The translations under genes and the position numbers were made by a program. From Paulinella micropora (Eukaryota > Cercozoa > Imbricatea > Euglyphida): 35,901 nt of DNA. The DNA lies in the NCBI GenBank assembly GCA_009731375.1, contig BJOX01000254.1, forward strand, positions 365,354-401,254, in the 5' to 3' direction. Within the stretch, counting starts at the first letter, position 1, and every line of letters starts with the position of its first letter. This document shows, piece after piece, positions 16,774 to 27,160 of the stretch. The notes below the pieces were generated by a model. That model worked only from the letters and a program-made list of their open reading frames with translations. It did no database searches and was not told the origin of the DNA.

Positions 16774-19700
16774 ATGCCCTCACGACGCACGCCGGCCCGC
16801 CGCTCGTGGGCCCCGGCCGGCGTGCTCTGGCTGGTAGCCGCCGCGAGCGCCAGCCCCAGCTACGAGGTCGAGGTGGCGGACAACCGCTACTACTCGTGCA
16901 TGGGCACGGGGGCCAGCAGGTGCGGCTCCGGTTTCGACGGGCGGGTGCAGGGCTTTGTGTGGGACAGTGCGGGCGAGCGAGTCCTGGACGTGCTGTATTG
17001 GGACTACCTCGACTCCTCGCAGCTGTGCGAGTGCCGCGCCGCCGGCGGGTACTTGGGCTACAGCGCTACGACGCGCCCGCTGAGGTCCTACCTGCTGTTG
17101 AACGACAGCCGGCCCCTCGCGTCGTACCCAGTGCTGCGCGGACGGAACGCCAGCCTGCCCCAGTGCAGCGCGGGCTCGAGTGCGCTCGGGCCCGCGTATA
17201 ATTTCAGCCAGTGCGCGGGCCCCCGGACCGGCTGCGGCGTGGCCTGCAGCGCGGGCTTCCGGCCGGCGGCGGGGAACCTGACGGCCGCGTGCCCGGCCTA
17301 CCAGGAGTTCCCGGCCGGCACGGAGGTGTTCCCCGCGTACGGGCGTTGGCACCTGTCGACGGTGTGCGAGGACGTGGACGAGTGCGGGGAGGGCACCCAC
17401 GACTGCAGCCCCCTCGCGTCCTGCCGCAATACGGCCGGTTCGTACGCGTGCGCCTGCGACGGCCGGGACGGCCGGTACCAGGAGGCGGCCGGCACCGGGG
17501 GCCGCGGCGAGCTAGGGTGTGAGGTGAGCCCCTGCCGCGGCGAACTCCTGGTGCAGCTGGCCGGCCGGCTGCACTGGGGCACGTGCGACGGCCTAGCGGC
17601 CGACGGGCCCAACTGCACCTTGTTCTGCGCGCCCGGCTACCTGGACAACACCGGCGGCCTCGGCGCCGTGTACGACTGCCCCGGCGGCCGGCTGCGGGCG
17701 CTGTGGCCGGCCGGGGGCCTGGGCTGCGGGCCGGGGGCGGTGGGCGCGGGCCTGGGCAGCCTCGTCGACTATGACTACCAGTTGCTCTTCGCGTCCTCCG
17801 ACGCGGCCGCCACGGCGGGGGACCAGACGCTGCTGGTCGGGGGCCTGGACGACGACGGGCACGACGACCTGGTGCTCTTGCTGGCCCGGGGGCCGGAGCG
17901 GACGGCGGTGGTCTACCAGAGCGCGCTGGACCTGACGGCGTGGAAGACGCTCGCGCACCCGGGCTGTGAGCGGCTTTTCAACTGGCGGCTGCTGGCCGCG
18001 GCGCTGACGGCCGTGTGCGCGTACCTGGAGGGGCCGCGCTGGCAGTACGTGCAGGTCGAGTGGCCTTGCGACGCCTGGGGCCCCTACGACTGCCAGCCCT
18101 GGCGAGCGCGCGCGGGGGCAGTCCACCTGCGGCAGGCCGGCGCCACGGTGAACCGCGGGGTGCTGGAGCTGGTGGGGCCCCCGCGCGGCGAGCGGCTGCT
18201 GCTCTTTGCCCGGTACGCGCGGAACGGGGATCCCGACCACCCGCTCGACTGATACTACTACTTCAACAGCTCCGCCACGGACGCGCTAGCCGACTGCACG
18301 GCGTATGGCTGGGACGGCCAGCAGCTGGCGGGCGGCGGCGCGCAGCTGGACCTGGGCTTCTGGCAGGAGGGGCTGCTGCTGTCCGGCGGCGCGGAGCAGG
18401 ACGTGGGCGTGCTCGGCCCGTGCAGGGACCGCTGGTACGCCGACGGCTCGGTCCGGGCGCTGTGGACGCCGCCCTGCGCCGTGACGCAGTGCGTGCCGGT
18501 GCCTGCCTCGGCCGCGCTGCTGGCCGTGCGCGGCGGCACGGGGCAGCTGTTCGTGGTGGAGCCGGCGGACCAGGCCGAGTACTGGCGGGGCTCGGCGGCG
18601 GCGGCCCGCGCGCTGCCGTACCGGTCCGTGGAGGCGGCGGCCGGGGTCGAGCGCGTGGGCTTCTGCGCGCGTACCGGCTGGCCCTCGCTGCAGCTCTTTG
18701 CGCTGGCGCGGAACAGCAGCTGCAATAGCAGCCAGGGCCCGCGCGTGGACTGGTACGCCCAGGACGAGCTGGACCCGTGGGGCGCCTGGGTGCGGCGGGG
18801 CACCGTGGCGCGGAGCCCCGGCGGCGCGCTGCAGCTCGGGTGCCGGGCGCTGCCGGCCGCCCCGCAACAGGCGCTGGTGCTGGCGGGGCGCACGAGCGCC
18901 GGCCGCGCGTACCTGCTGTGCGTGCCCGCCGCCCAGCTCGTCGAGAGCAGGCCGCTGGACCTGTGCCAGTACGTGGTGTGCCACCCGTCGGCCGCGTGCG
19001 CCCTGGTGCAGGGCTGGCCGCGCTGTGTGTGCGCGGCGGGCTGGGTCGGGGACGGCTACCGCTTCTGCGAGAAGGCGCGGCCGGCCCAGCTCGGCACGTG
19101 GCGGGGCATGTCGCTGGAGCAACGGACCACGTTCGTGGCGGGCTGGGCCGGGGGCGCGGTGGCCGAGGCCGTGCCCGTGGCCGAGCGCGCGCTCGGCAAC
19201 CTGTCGGTCTGGCGCTGCGCGGACGCCACGCGGGCGGATCCGTACAGCGCCTGCCGCTACGGGCGGTCCTGCCGCCTGCCGGCGCCGGGCCTCCTGAGCC
19301 CGGACGACGACCCGGACGCCCTGGTGCAAAGCAGCCCCGCGCGCGAGCTGGTGTGCCCCGGGGGGGCCCTGCTGCACGCGCAGTACTGGTACGCGCCGAG
19401 CCAGGCGTGGGCGGACGCGTACTTTGCGGGGGCCGCCGCCCCGCGGGGCCTCGACGCCGCCTTCGGCGCCGTGCCAGAGTGTTACTACCTGTTCCCGTTA
19501 GCGGGCTGGCCCTTCCGGCCGGGCGCCCGGCCCGTCGCGCTCACGGCGGCGGCGGTCTGGTCGGTGCTGGGCGTGGTGGCGCCCGGGCCGGCGGCGCCCG
19601 TGCGCGGGGCCGCGGCCGCGAACCTGTGCGCGCAGGTGCGGGCGGCGGCGGACGAGTTCGAGTGCGCCTTCCCCTTCCGCCGCCAGGCGGCGCCGGGCTT

Positions 19701-20025
19701 CTGTGGCCTGACGCCCGAGGTGCAGCTGCCGTGCGGGCCGGGCGGTGCGCCGGTGGTGTGCCGGGCCCGCGACGACGGCGGGGGCTACGCGTGCGAGTCC
19801 ACCCTGGCCGGGGGCCTGTTTACGCTCGCGCGCCAGGACGTGCCGCCCGGCGCGCTGCGGGCGGGCTGCGCGGTGCTGCGGTCCTACTGCGAGGCCGGCC
19901 GCGACTACCAGTGCGGCTGGCCGCTGGCGCCGGCGCCGGCGCCAGCCTTCTGCGCCGCCGGCCCGGCGTTGCTGAGCGCGCGCTGCTCCGCCGGCGCGCT
20001 GTGGTGCGACCCGGCCGGCGGGGCC

Positions 20026-20099
20026 GGTGGCGGGGCCGGCTGCGTGCCGGGCGTGCGCGGCCGGTGGCGGGGCCGGCTGCGTGCCGGGCGTGCGCGGCC
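20026..20099 (+). repeat. perfect 37-base tandem duplication
   Basis: 20026-20062 and 20063-20099 are identical (GGTGGCGGGGCCGGCTGCGT...). Thirty-seven is not a multiple of three, so the duplication disrupts the reading frame of the giant gene, and coding signal moves between frames here. Confidence 0.85.
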
Positions 20100-22260
20100 G
20101 GCGCCGAGGGGCTGCCGGCCGGCCTGCTGGCGGCCTGGCTCGCCGCCAGCCGGGCCTCCCCGGGCACGGAGGACGAGGACGCGGGCTTCGCCGCGGCCTT
20201 CTGGAACACGTCGGCCACGCCCGCGCTTCTGGCCCGCTGCCCGTGGCTGGCCGAGGGCCCGGGCCTGCGCGCGCGGGCAGGCGAGGGTGCGACGCGTGCC
20301 TGGCGCCGGCCGGCGGCGGTAGCGGCACGCCGCCGGCCCCGCGCGTGAGCGTGGACTGGTGCCCGTTCGCGTGCAGCGTCGTCAGCGCCTTCTCGTGCCT
20401 GTACCACGCGCTCGAGTGCCGGGCCGACGGCCCGCGCACGTACGAGTGCTGGTCCACGACGGACCAGCTCGTGTGGTGGGCCCGCGGGGTCGGCGCCGAC
20501 GTCGTGGCCCGCGCGGCCGACGCCGGCGACTGCGCGCCTCTGTGGCTGCTCGGCGAGTACAGCCTGTGCCGTCCGCCCCGGCCGCGCTCCGCGGCCGCCG
20601 CGGTGGCGCCCGTGCTGACGAACGCGCGCGCCTGCTTCTACGTAGTCGAGTCGGAACAGCTGTACCTGGCGCCCGGCGAGGCGGCGGCCGAGTGCGGCGG
20701 GCCCGCCACCGAGGCAGTGCTGGCGGGCCGTTGGGTTGGGGCCTGCGGGCCGGGCGCGGCGGCCGGGGTCACGTGCCTGCTGGGCGAGCGGCAGGGCGTG
20801 GACGGCGCCGGCCTGCCCCAGGCGGGGGCGTCGTGCGCCTGGGGGCAGGGGCGGGGCTCGTGCTCGCTGCCGCTGCCCGCCGCGGTCCTGGACGCCGCCC
20901 GGGGGGCCGCCGCCCGCGCCGAGGCGTGTGCCCGGCTCGTGGCCTGGTGCCAGGCCGGGCCCGGCCCGCCCGCCGCCGTGGACCTGGGCCGCGGTTGGCC
21001 GGCGGGCCTGCTCGACTGCGGCCTGCGCACGTACCTGGGCCCCGACGGGCTGCCCCTGAGCAGCAACCGCAGCGGCTGTCCGGCGCTCGCCCGCCCGCGG
21101 CCGGCCCCGGGCTGCCCGGCCGGCCTCAATGTGTCGTGCGGGGCCCAGCTGTGCCAGGCGGCGCTGCCGGCCCAGCCCGCGGCGGCGGACGCGGGGTGGT
21201 GGCAGTGCGTCCGCGCCCACCCCTGGGTTCGGCCTGTCTCGCTGGCGTTCGCGTGCGGCCCGTCACGCGTGGTGTGCGAGGCTGCCCCGAACTCGACGTA
21301 CTCGTGCCAAGCGGCTGCCGACGCGCCCTTCCGGCTGCTCGAGTGCCGCCCGCCCGGGTGGTGGCTGCTGCGCCAGCCGACCCGTGCGGCAGCCTGCGGA
21401 CCGGCTGCCACGCCGCGTGCGGCACGGCCTGGGGGGTGTGGGACGACTCGTCGCAGCCCGCCGGGGCCGCGGGGGAGGTGGGGGCGGACGGCTGCCTGCG
21501 CGCCTTCTACCTGCAGTCAGTGCTGCGCTGCGGGACCACGGACGTCGAGTGCCAGTCGCTGGACGGGCCCCTGGCGCAGCGGCTGCCCCCGGCGCTGCGG
21601 GACGAGCTGCCGCCCTGCCAGGCGCCGGGGTGGCTGTGGTGCCAGAGCGTGGCCGGGCCCGGGGCCACTGCCAACGTGTCGTGCCTGGCGCCCGCGCGGG
21701 GCCTGGCCCTGGCCCGCGACCGCTGCCAGTTCCTGGCACGCGCGTGCGCCGGCCACGCGGGCTCCCTGACCTGCGCCGAGGGGTGGGCCCGCGACGCCTG
21801 GACTGACCCCTTCTGCACGAGCCGGGCCCGGCGCAACGTGGCCGCCGACCCCTGGAGCAGCTCCAGCCTGGTGGGCTGCGACTGCGGCGCGCACTGGTCG
21901 CCCGACGGCCTGGCACTGCTGCCGCGCGCGCTGCGCGACGCCAACTGCTACGCGGCGCAGTCGTCGTTCCAGCTGACCCCGCCGCTCAGCGACCTGGCGG
22001 CCTGCGCGGCGGCGCGCGACCCGGGCCCCGGGCTCACGTGCCGGTCCCGCGGGCTCGTGTCCCCCGACGAGTTCTTCCTGCTCTGGCTCGCGCCGCACTG
22101 GCCGGCCGTGCGCGAGCGCGGCCTGCTGCTGCCCGCCGGCGGCCGGCGGGCCGTGCCGCGACCTGGCGCCGCCGCCCGCGCCCGGCTGGGCGTACGCGGA
22201 GCAGCGGGACTGGTGCTGGCTGCAGGTCCCGGGCCTCGAGCGCGGGCCCGCCCGCCGGCC

Positions 22261-22340
22261 GGGGGACGGGGAGTGTGCCCTGGCGCAGCACCCCTGGCGC
22301 GGGGGACGGGGAGTGGGCCCTGGCGCCGCACCCCTGGCGC
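22261..22340 (+). repeat. 40-base tandem duplication, 38/40 identical
   Basis: 22261-22300 and 22301-22340 differ at two positions (T/G at 22276/22316, A/C at 22287/22327). The length is not a multiple of three, so the two copies are read in different frames. Confidence 0.85.
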
Positions 22341-22926
22341 GGGGCGCGCGCCTGCCGGCCCACAGGAACCTGTGGGCCGAGCGGTCGGCCTGGGCGGAGC
22401 CCGTGCTCGGCGCCGCGTCGGCGTTCGAGGCGCCCGATTCGGCCCTGGTCCGCTGCCACGGCGACGTGCGCTGCCACGGCGTGGTGTTTGTGGCCGACGG
22501 CGGTACGTTCTACAGCGACCGCCCCCTCAACTTTCCGCTCGCCTTTTTGCAGGAGCACGACCCCTGCCGCCGCCACGCCCACTCCACGGACCGCGGGGGG
22601 CGCTACTTCCTTCACCCGGTGCCCGACGACGCGCTCGAGCTCGAGGGGGACCTCCTGGTGCGCCCGACCGGCCTGTTCCTCTCGCTGACCCGGACGCTGG
22701 ACCGGCGCCTGAACCAGCGCTGCGACCGCTTCGGCTGGTTGCTGGACACGCCCTTCACTGCCCCCGACCGGCGCCCGGCCACCCGGGCGCGCGCGCTCGT
22801 GGTCCTGCGCGAGCGCTGGCGTGCCCTGCAGCGCGACGCCGGCTGGCACGCCACCGACGACCGGCTGCTCGCGCTGCACCAGAGCGGCAGCTGCGCCGGC
22901 TGGCTGGCGCAGCTCTGTCCCGGGCG

Positions 22927-22989
22927 CGGCGCGGGGAACCAGTCGGCCGGCGCGGGGAACCAGTCGGCCGGCGCGGGGAACCAGTCCGC
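22927..22989 (+). repeat. three 21-base repeats encoding GAGNQSA sequons
   Basis: The unit GGCGCGGGGAACCAGTCGGCC is repeated three times in frame, giving three closely spaced NQS N-glycosylation sequons; the last copy has CCGCG instead of GGCCG at its end. Confidence 0.8.
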
Positions 22990-25633
22990 GGTTCCCTGGC
23001 CGGGGTGCCCCGCCGTGGACGCCGCGTGCGCCGGCACCGCCCGCGCCGTGCTGCCGGGGCGCGAGTCCCTGCGGAGCTACGACGCGGCCCGGTACACGCT
23101 CGCGTACTACCGGGCGCTGCACACGCTCGTGACCAACTACGACGTGGCCTGGTTCGAAGCCTTCCGCGGGGCGGAGCTCGCGGACCAGGACCTCCGCAGC
23201 ACGGGGCCGGGGGAAGCCACCTACCGCGCCGAGGTGCGGCGCTGGTTCCTGGCCTGGGACCTCGGGCGCGAGGCCGCGCGGGACGCGCTGCTCGTCCGCC
23301 ACGAGTTCGAGGCACGCCGCGCCGGGGCGCGCCGCTGCTACGAGACGCCACCCGCCGGCTGGTCGCCCCCGCCGCGGCGGTCCGCCACTGCCTGGCTCCT
23401 GCTGGAGCCGCTGTGCCTGGCGCAGTGGGGCCTGCCGGCCGGCTGCCTCACGTCCGAGGACGACGCGGCGGCGGAGCCCGGGCGCCCGGCTGCCGACCAC
23501 TGTGGTTTCTCGGCGGGGGGCGCCCGTTTCTGGCCGGGCGAGGAGGAGCTGGCGGCCGCCGTGGCGCAGACGGACGCTTCCCCCGCGGGGGCCAGCTCGC
23601 CCTGGGCGCGGTTCCGCCGGGGTACGCATCCCCCCACACGCCGCGCTTCGTGGGCGGCGGTCTGGCCGCCCCGGCCGTGTCCGGGCCGGGCGTGAGCGCC
23701 GACCTGGGCTGGCTGGGCTGGCGGGGCGGCGGCGCCGGCGCTACCGAGTACCTGCACGCCGACCCGCTGCCGCTGTGCCGGCCGGACGTGCTGGGCCCCC
23801 GCCGGCCGTGCTCGCGCCTGGCCCCGGACCGCGCGGCCGCCTGGTTCGGCTACGTGGCCTGGCGCCACTGGGTGCTGCTCGAGGCCTTCACGCACGGCCC
23901 GCGGCGCCTCGGCCCCGGCCAGCCCTTCTGCGACCGCCTCGACCTGCCGCTCTGGCGCACGGAGCCCGTCCTCGCGCTCGGCGCCTCGCACGGCTGCGCC
24001 GTGCCCCTGTGCCCGCTGCCCGTGGCCCCCGGCTTCGACTGGGCCGCCGCGGCGCGCGCCGCCGCGCCCGCCGGCGCCGCCTGGTGGACGGGCTCGGCCG
24101 CGCCCGACGTGCCCGAGGCCGCCCTGCGCCGCGACCCGGCCAAGCCCCCCTGCGGCTGGAGCCGGGGGGTGTGCCTGGCCGGCCCGGGCCGCTGCGAGTG
24201 TGGCTTGTACTTCCAGACCCGGCCCAACACCGAGGCAGTCAACCTGGTGTACGCCGCCGACGGCCGCGCTTGCGTGACGTGCGCCAGACCTGCTACAGCG
24301 ACGCGCTCGGCGCCGACACGGCCTGCAACCACCCCCGCGGCGAGTGCGTGCTCGCCTTCGCCGCTGGCCAGGAGCGCACGACCCGGTGCCGCTGCGGCGG
24401 CTACGCCAGGACCGACGACGGCCGCTCCTGCTTCGAGCTGGAGGAAGACGACCCCCGGTATTGCACGGCGTTGCCCGCCCAGGGCTTCGTGGACAACGGC
24501 TACACCAGCTACCCGGGCGGCTACCCCGCCTCCTGCACCGTCCCGCCCCCGGGCTGCTACTACGCCGCCGAGGGCCGGGCCTGCCAGCGCGCCAGCGCCC
24601 GCGCCGCCGACCGCCGCGAGTGCTTCAGCTGCGTCCTGCCCCGCCTCAACCTGCGCAGCACGGCCGGCCAGGCCACGGGCCAGTGCCAGGCCACCGCAGC
24701 GGGCGGCCCGCCCCGCTGCGCCTGCGAGCAGGGCTTCTTCGGCGCCTACTGCGAGTACGTCACGGTCGACGAATGCTGCTTCAGCTCGCGGCTCGTGCGC
24801 GAGGGGCGCAGCGACTGTGCCTGGAACTGGTACCTGGGCCAGTGGGAAAAGCTCGGCGAGTCCAACATCGACGCCGACCTGCTCGCCCCCGGCTCGCGCC
24901 TCTTCCCGCAACGCCAGTGCGCCCTGCCGGCCTGCTCCGGCCGCGGCTCCTGTGTGCAGGAGCGGGCTTTCCCGGACCTCGCGCACGACTTCGACGCCCT
25001 GCCCCCCCTCAGCTGCTTCAGCTACCGGGTGTACCCGTCGCAGCTGCCCTGCTACACCGACAACTACCGCGCCGAGGCGGAGGCCAACCGCACCAGGTAC
25101 GCGCGCAGGTTGAGGAGCCCGGCCGCGGCGGCCGTTTCTGCGAGCGCCGGCCGTGCGCGCCGGCCTGCCACGAGTCGGCGGCCTGCCTCGAGGACGTCGG
25201 CGGACCGTCCTTCTGCGTCTGCCCCCGGGACGGGCTGGGCGTGTGCCTGCGGGCCGAGAACAGCACCTGCCGCTGTTACAACGACCGCCACCCGGAGCTG
25301 GCCGAGCGCGCGAGGACGTGCGGGGCCAGCACGCGCAGCCGGCTGGTGCGGAGCCAGGCCGGCGCCTGGCGCTGTGAGTGCCTGGCCGGGTTCGAGTATG
25401 CCGCGCCCGCCGATGGCTGTGTCCCGCTGCCCGCCGGCCCGGCCCCCAGCCCGACCCGGCCCGGCCCGCCGCCCGGCCCGGCCGGCGGCAGTGCCAGCGG
25501 CAGCGCCAGCCCGCCGCCGGGGCCGGGCGCCACCCCTAGCCCCTGCGGCGGCCCGGCCCCGCTGGCGGGCTGGCAGCTCCTGCTGCCCAGGCACCTGTGG
25601 CCCAGCGCCTCGTCCGCCGCATGCCAGGCATGA

Positions 25634-25880
25634 GGCGCCCGGTCCCGCACCAGCAGGAGGAGGAGGCCGCGGGGCGAGCGGACAGGGCCTGCTCTTGCCC
25701 TCCCCTGACCCACCACCGGCGGGGGAAGGAAGAGGCGGGGAGGGGAGGGGAGAAGAAGGCGTAGCTCACAACACTCGGCGGCGCTAGCAAAGTAGCAAAG
25801 CTTCGACGGGGGCCCCCCGCAACCCCTTCCTTCCTGTCCCCTCCTTTCCTGATTAAAGGAGCTCGCAACCTCGCAGAAGG
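25634..25880. other. 3' region with ATTAAA
   Basis: It contains a purine-rich stretch at about 25720-25760 and ATTAAA at 25852-25857, only 24 bases before the next ATG at 25881. The end of one transcript and the start of the next are therefore nearly adjacent, and the promoter of the 25881 gene must overlap the upstream 3' UTR. Confidence 0.5.
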
Positions 25881-26900
25881 ATGTCAAGCCCCGGCAGCAA
25901 GCCGCAGGCCTGCGGCCAATGTGAGATTAAGTCTCTGCTGGCCCAGCACCGAGACGCGTACACTGCCACGGGAATCGTGTCTATAGTCTTGGCAGAAAAG
26001 AAAGACTCGACGCGCGTAGTTCTGATCGGAGAGCGCCATGTTGACCACGACGAAGTGTTGGCAGACGCACAAAAGGCCGCGGTCGCCAAGTTGCTAAAAG
26101 CGTTGGTGAAATGGTCCCGACGGAGCAGTACTAAGAAGTGGACGTTGATCTACGAACAGTCGGATGCCAACATACAGTTGCGACCGGAGACAATTGATCT
26201 GTCAAGCCCCGAGTTCAGCGACGCTCCCTTCTGCATTGAAGCAGGCCTTTGTAGTCTGACAGCCTCCGTCGCCAAAATGCCCAGATTCTCGTCCGCGGGC
26301 CTACAGCTAACCAGGGGATTTGCTGAAGCAGAGCAGGCGAGCTTGCTACCTGGTGACGCTCGGTACCTGGCCAAGACGTACCAAACTACGAATGGTGCTG
26401 AAGAAGCCAAGACGTTCACCTGCTTCCACAGTTTCGGCAATATACCATTTAGATTGTTTAACCCCCGGGCAAGGCAAGATTCCCTGGCTATGCTCGCGTA
26501 TTGGGAAAAATGGACAGGCGGTGTTGAGCCCCGACATTCTCTGGAAGACCTGGCAGCGACAGCGATGGTCGCACGCAACGAATTCAGACATTCCGTAGAA
26601 GCCTGGGCCGAGGCGTTGCAAAACCTCGAGCAGAGAGAACGAGTCCGCCTACTGGCAAGTCTGCACCGAGCAGCGGCAGATCTAAAGCAAAAAGCAACCA
26701 AAGCTAGGGACCCAGATACTTTGTACCTGGAGGTGTGCAATCTGGTCCTGGAGGTCTATACCGCGGCGTCCGTGCTGCGGTGCGAGCAACCCGCGCTCGT
26801 CTATACGGGTGCTGGACACACTGGGTCCATCGTCAAGCTGTTAGAACCGAGTGGTCTGCTAACTGTTATCGACACGCTGCCAGTCCAGCGCCAAGAATGA
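25881..26900 (+). CDS. LIGERH-type (ChaN/TraB/erythromycin-esterase-like) protein
   Basis: It encodes 339 residues from ATG 25881. Key motifs are VVLIGERHVD at about 47-55, WTLIYEQSD at about 87-95, and ALVYTGAGHTGSIVKLL near 305-321. A strand ending in GE-x-H, a strand ending in an acidic residue, and a C-terminal strand ending in AGxxH are the layout of the ChaN/TraB/EreA-like superfamily and of conserved giant-virus proteins with YLIGExH...YxGxxH motifs (family knowledge, from memory). These proteins use the Glu/His residues for metal binding or hydrolysis; the substrate here is unknown. An N-terminal CxxC (11-14) is present. There is no signal peptide, so it is probably cytosolic. Base composition is clearly less GC-rich than its neighbours and codon third positions are mixed, suggesting more recent acquisition. 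ATTAAA follows at 27061. Confidence 0.65.
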   Translation: MSSPGSKPQACGQCEIKSLLAQHRDAYTATGIVSIVLAEKKDSTRVVLIGERHVDHDEVLADAQKAAVAKLLKALVKWSRRSSTKKWTLIYEQSDANIQLRPETIDLSSPEFSDAPFCIEAGLCSLTASVAKMPRFSSAGLQLTRGFAEAEQASLLPGDARYLAKTYQTTNGAEEAKTFTCFHSFGNIPFRLFNPRARQDSLAMLAYWEKWTGGVEPRHSLEDLAATAMVARNEFRHSVEAWAEALQNLEQRERVRLLASLHRAAADLKQKATKARDPDTLYLEVCNLVLEVYTAASVLRCEQPALVYTGAGHTGSIVKLLEPSGLLTVIDTLPVQRQE

Positions 26901-27160
26901 GTGTCCGGGTGTGCCCTGGCTCTAGGTTTTAGGGAGGAGGCGGTGCTTGCCCGATGGTAAGCCACGAGTGGTCGCGTGGGAGGCCAGCTGTCGGCCGCGG
27001 GCCCGGCGCGCCAGTGTTCACCAGTCGTGGTCGGCCCGACCCCGAGGCTTGGCAGCTCTTATTAAACCCAGTGCTTGTGCCGTGGTTCTACACTTAGGTA
27101 CGGAATTTTTTAATAACCCCTTGGCAGGGCCGCGCCGGCACTAGGCGGCGAGTTCGGTGA
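26901..27160. other. 3' region with ATTAAA
   Basis: It contains ATTAAA at 27061-27066, 160 bases after the stop of the 25881 gene, and a short AT-rich patch at about 27100-27118 upstream of the macro-domain gene. No coding frame is supported. Confidence 0.4.

Larger units (their letters stand above)
16774..25633 (+). pseudogene. giant secreted EGF-containing protein gene, interrupted by a TGA and about seven frame changes
   Basis: Start ATG 16774 has a signal peptide (about 1-27). Coding signal (Cys/Trp/Tyr-rich, N-sequons) continues to the stop at 25631-25633, about 2950 codons. Modules include a calcium-binding EGF near residue 200 (DVDECGEGTHDC), an FG-GAP-like GLDDDGHDDLVLL near 357, an EGF near 729 (CHPSAAC...CVCAAGWVGDGY), and Cys-rich EGF-like units near 24340-24770 and 25150-25420. 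Breaks are an in-frame TGA at 18250 (flanks read HPLD-stop-YYYFNSS) and frame changes near 20040, 20280, 21385, 22145, 23620, 24285 and 25105. Most fit one missing base; tandem duplications of 37 and 40 bases add to this. Either the gene is decaying or the draft has many GC-related indels; the uninterrupted 11479 gene next to it argues against uniform error. The role is likely surface or secreted, as for its neighbour. It ends without a membrane anchor. Confidence 0.6.

Noticed and set aside
22034-23629. Long minus-strand frame opposite the giant gene
   Set aside because: Arg/Ala/Gly-rich composition typical of antisense frames in high-GC coding DNA; the plus strand has Cys/Trp/Tyr-rich domain-like sequence.
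16774-25633. Introns as the explanation of the frame changes in the giant gene
   Set aside because: Frame changes occur within a few bases with no missing module sequence and no clear GT-AG pairs; indels fit better.
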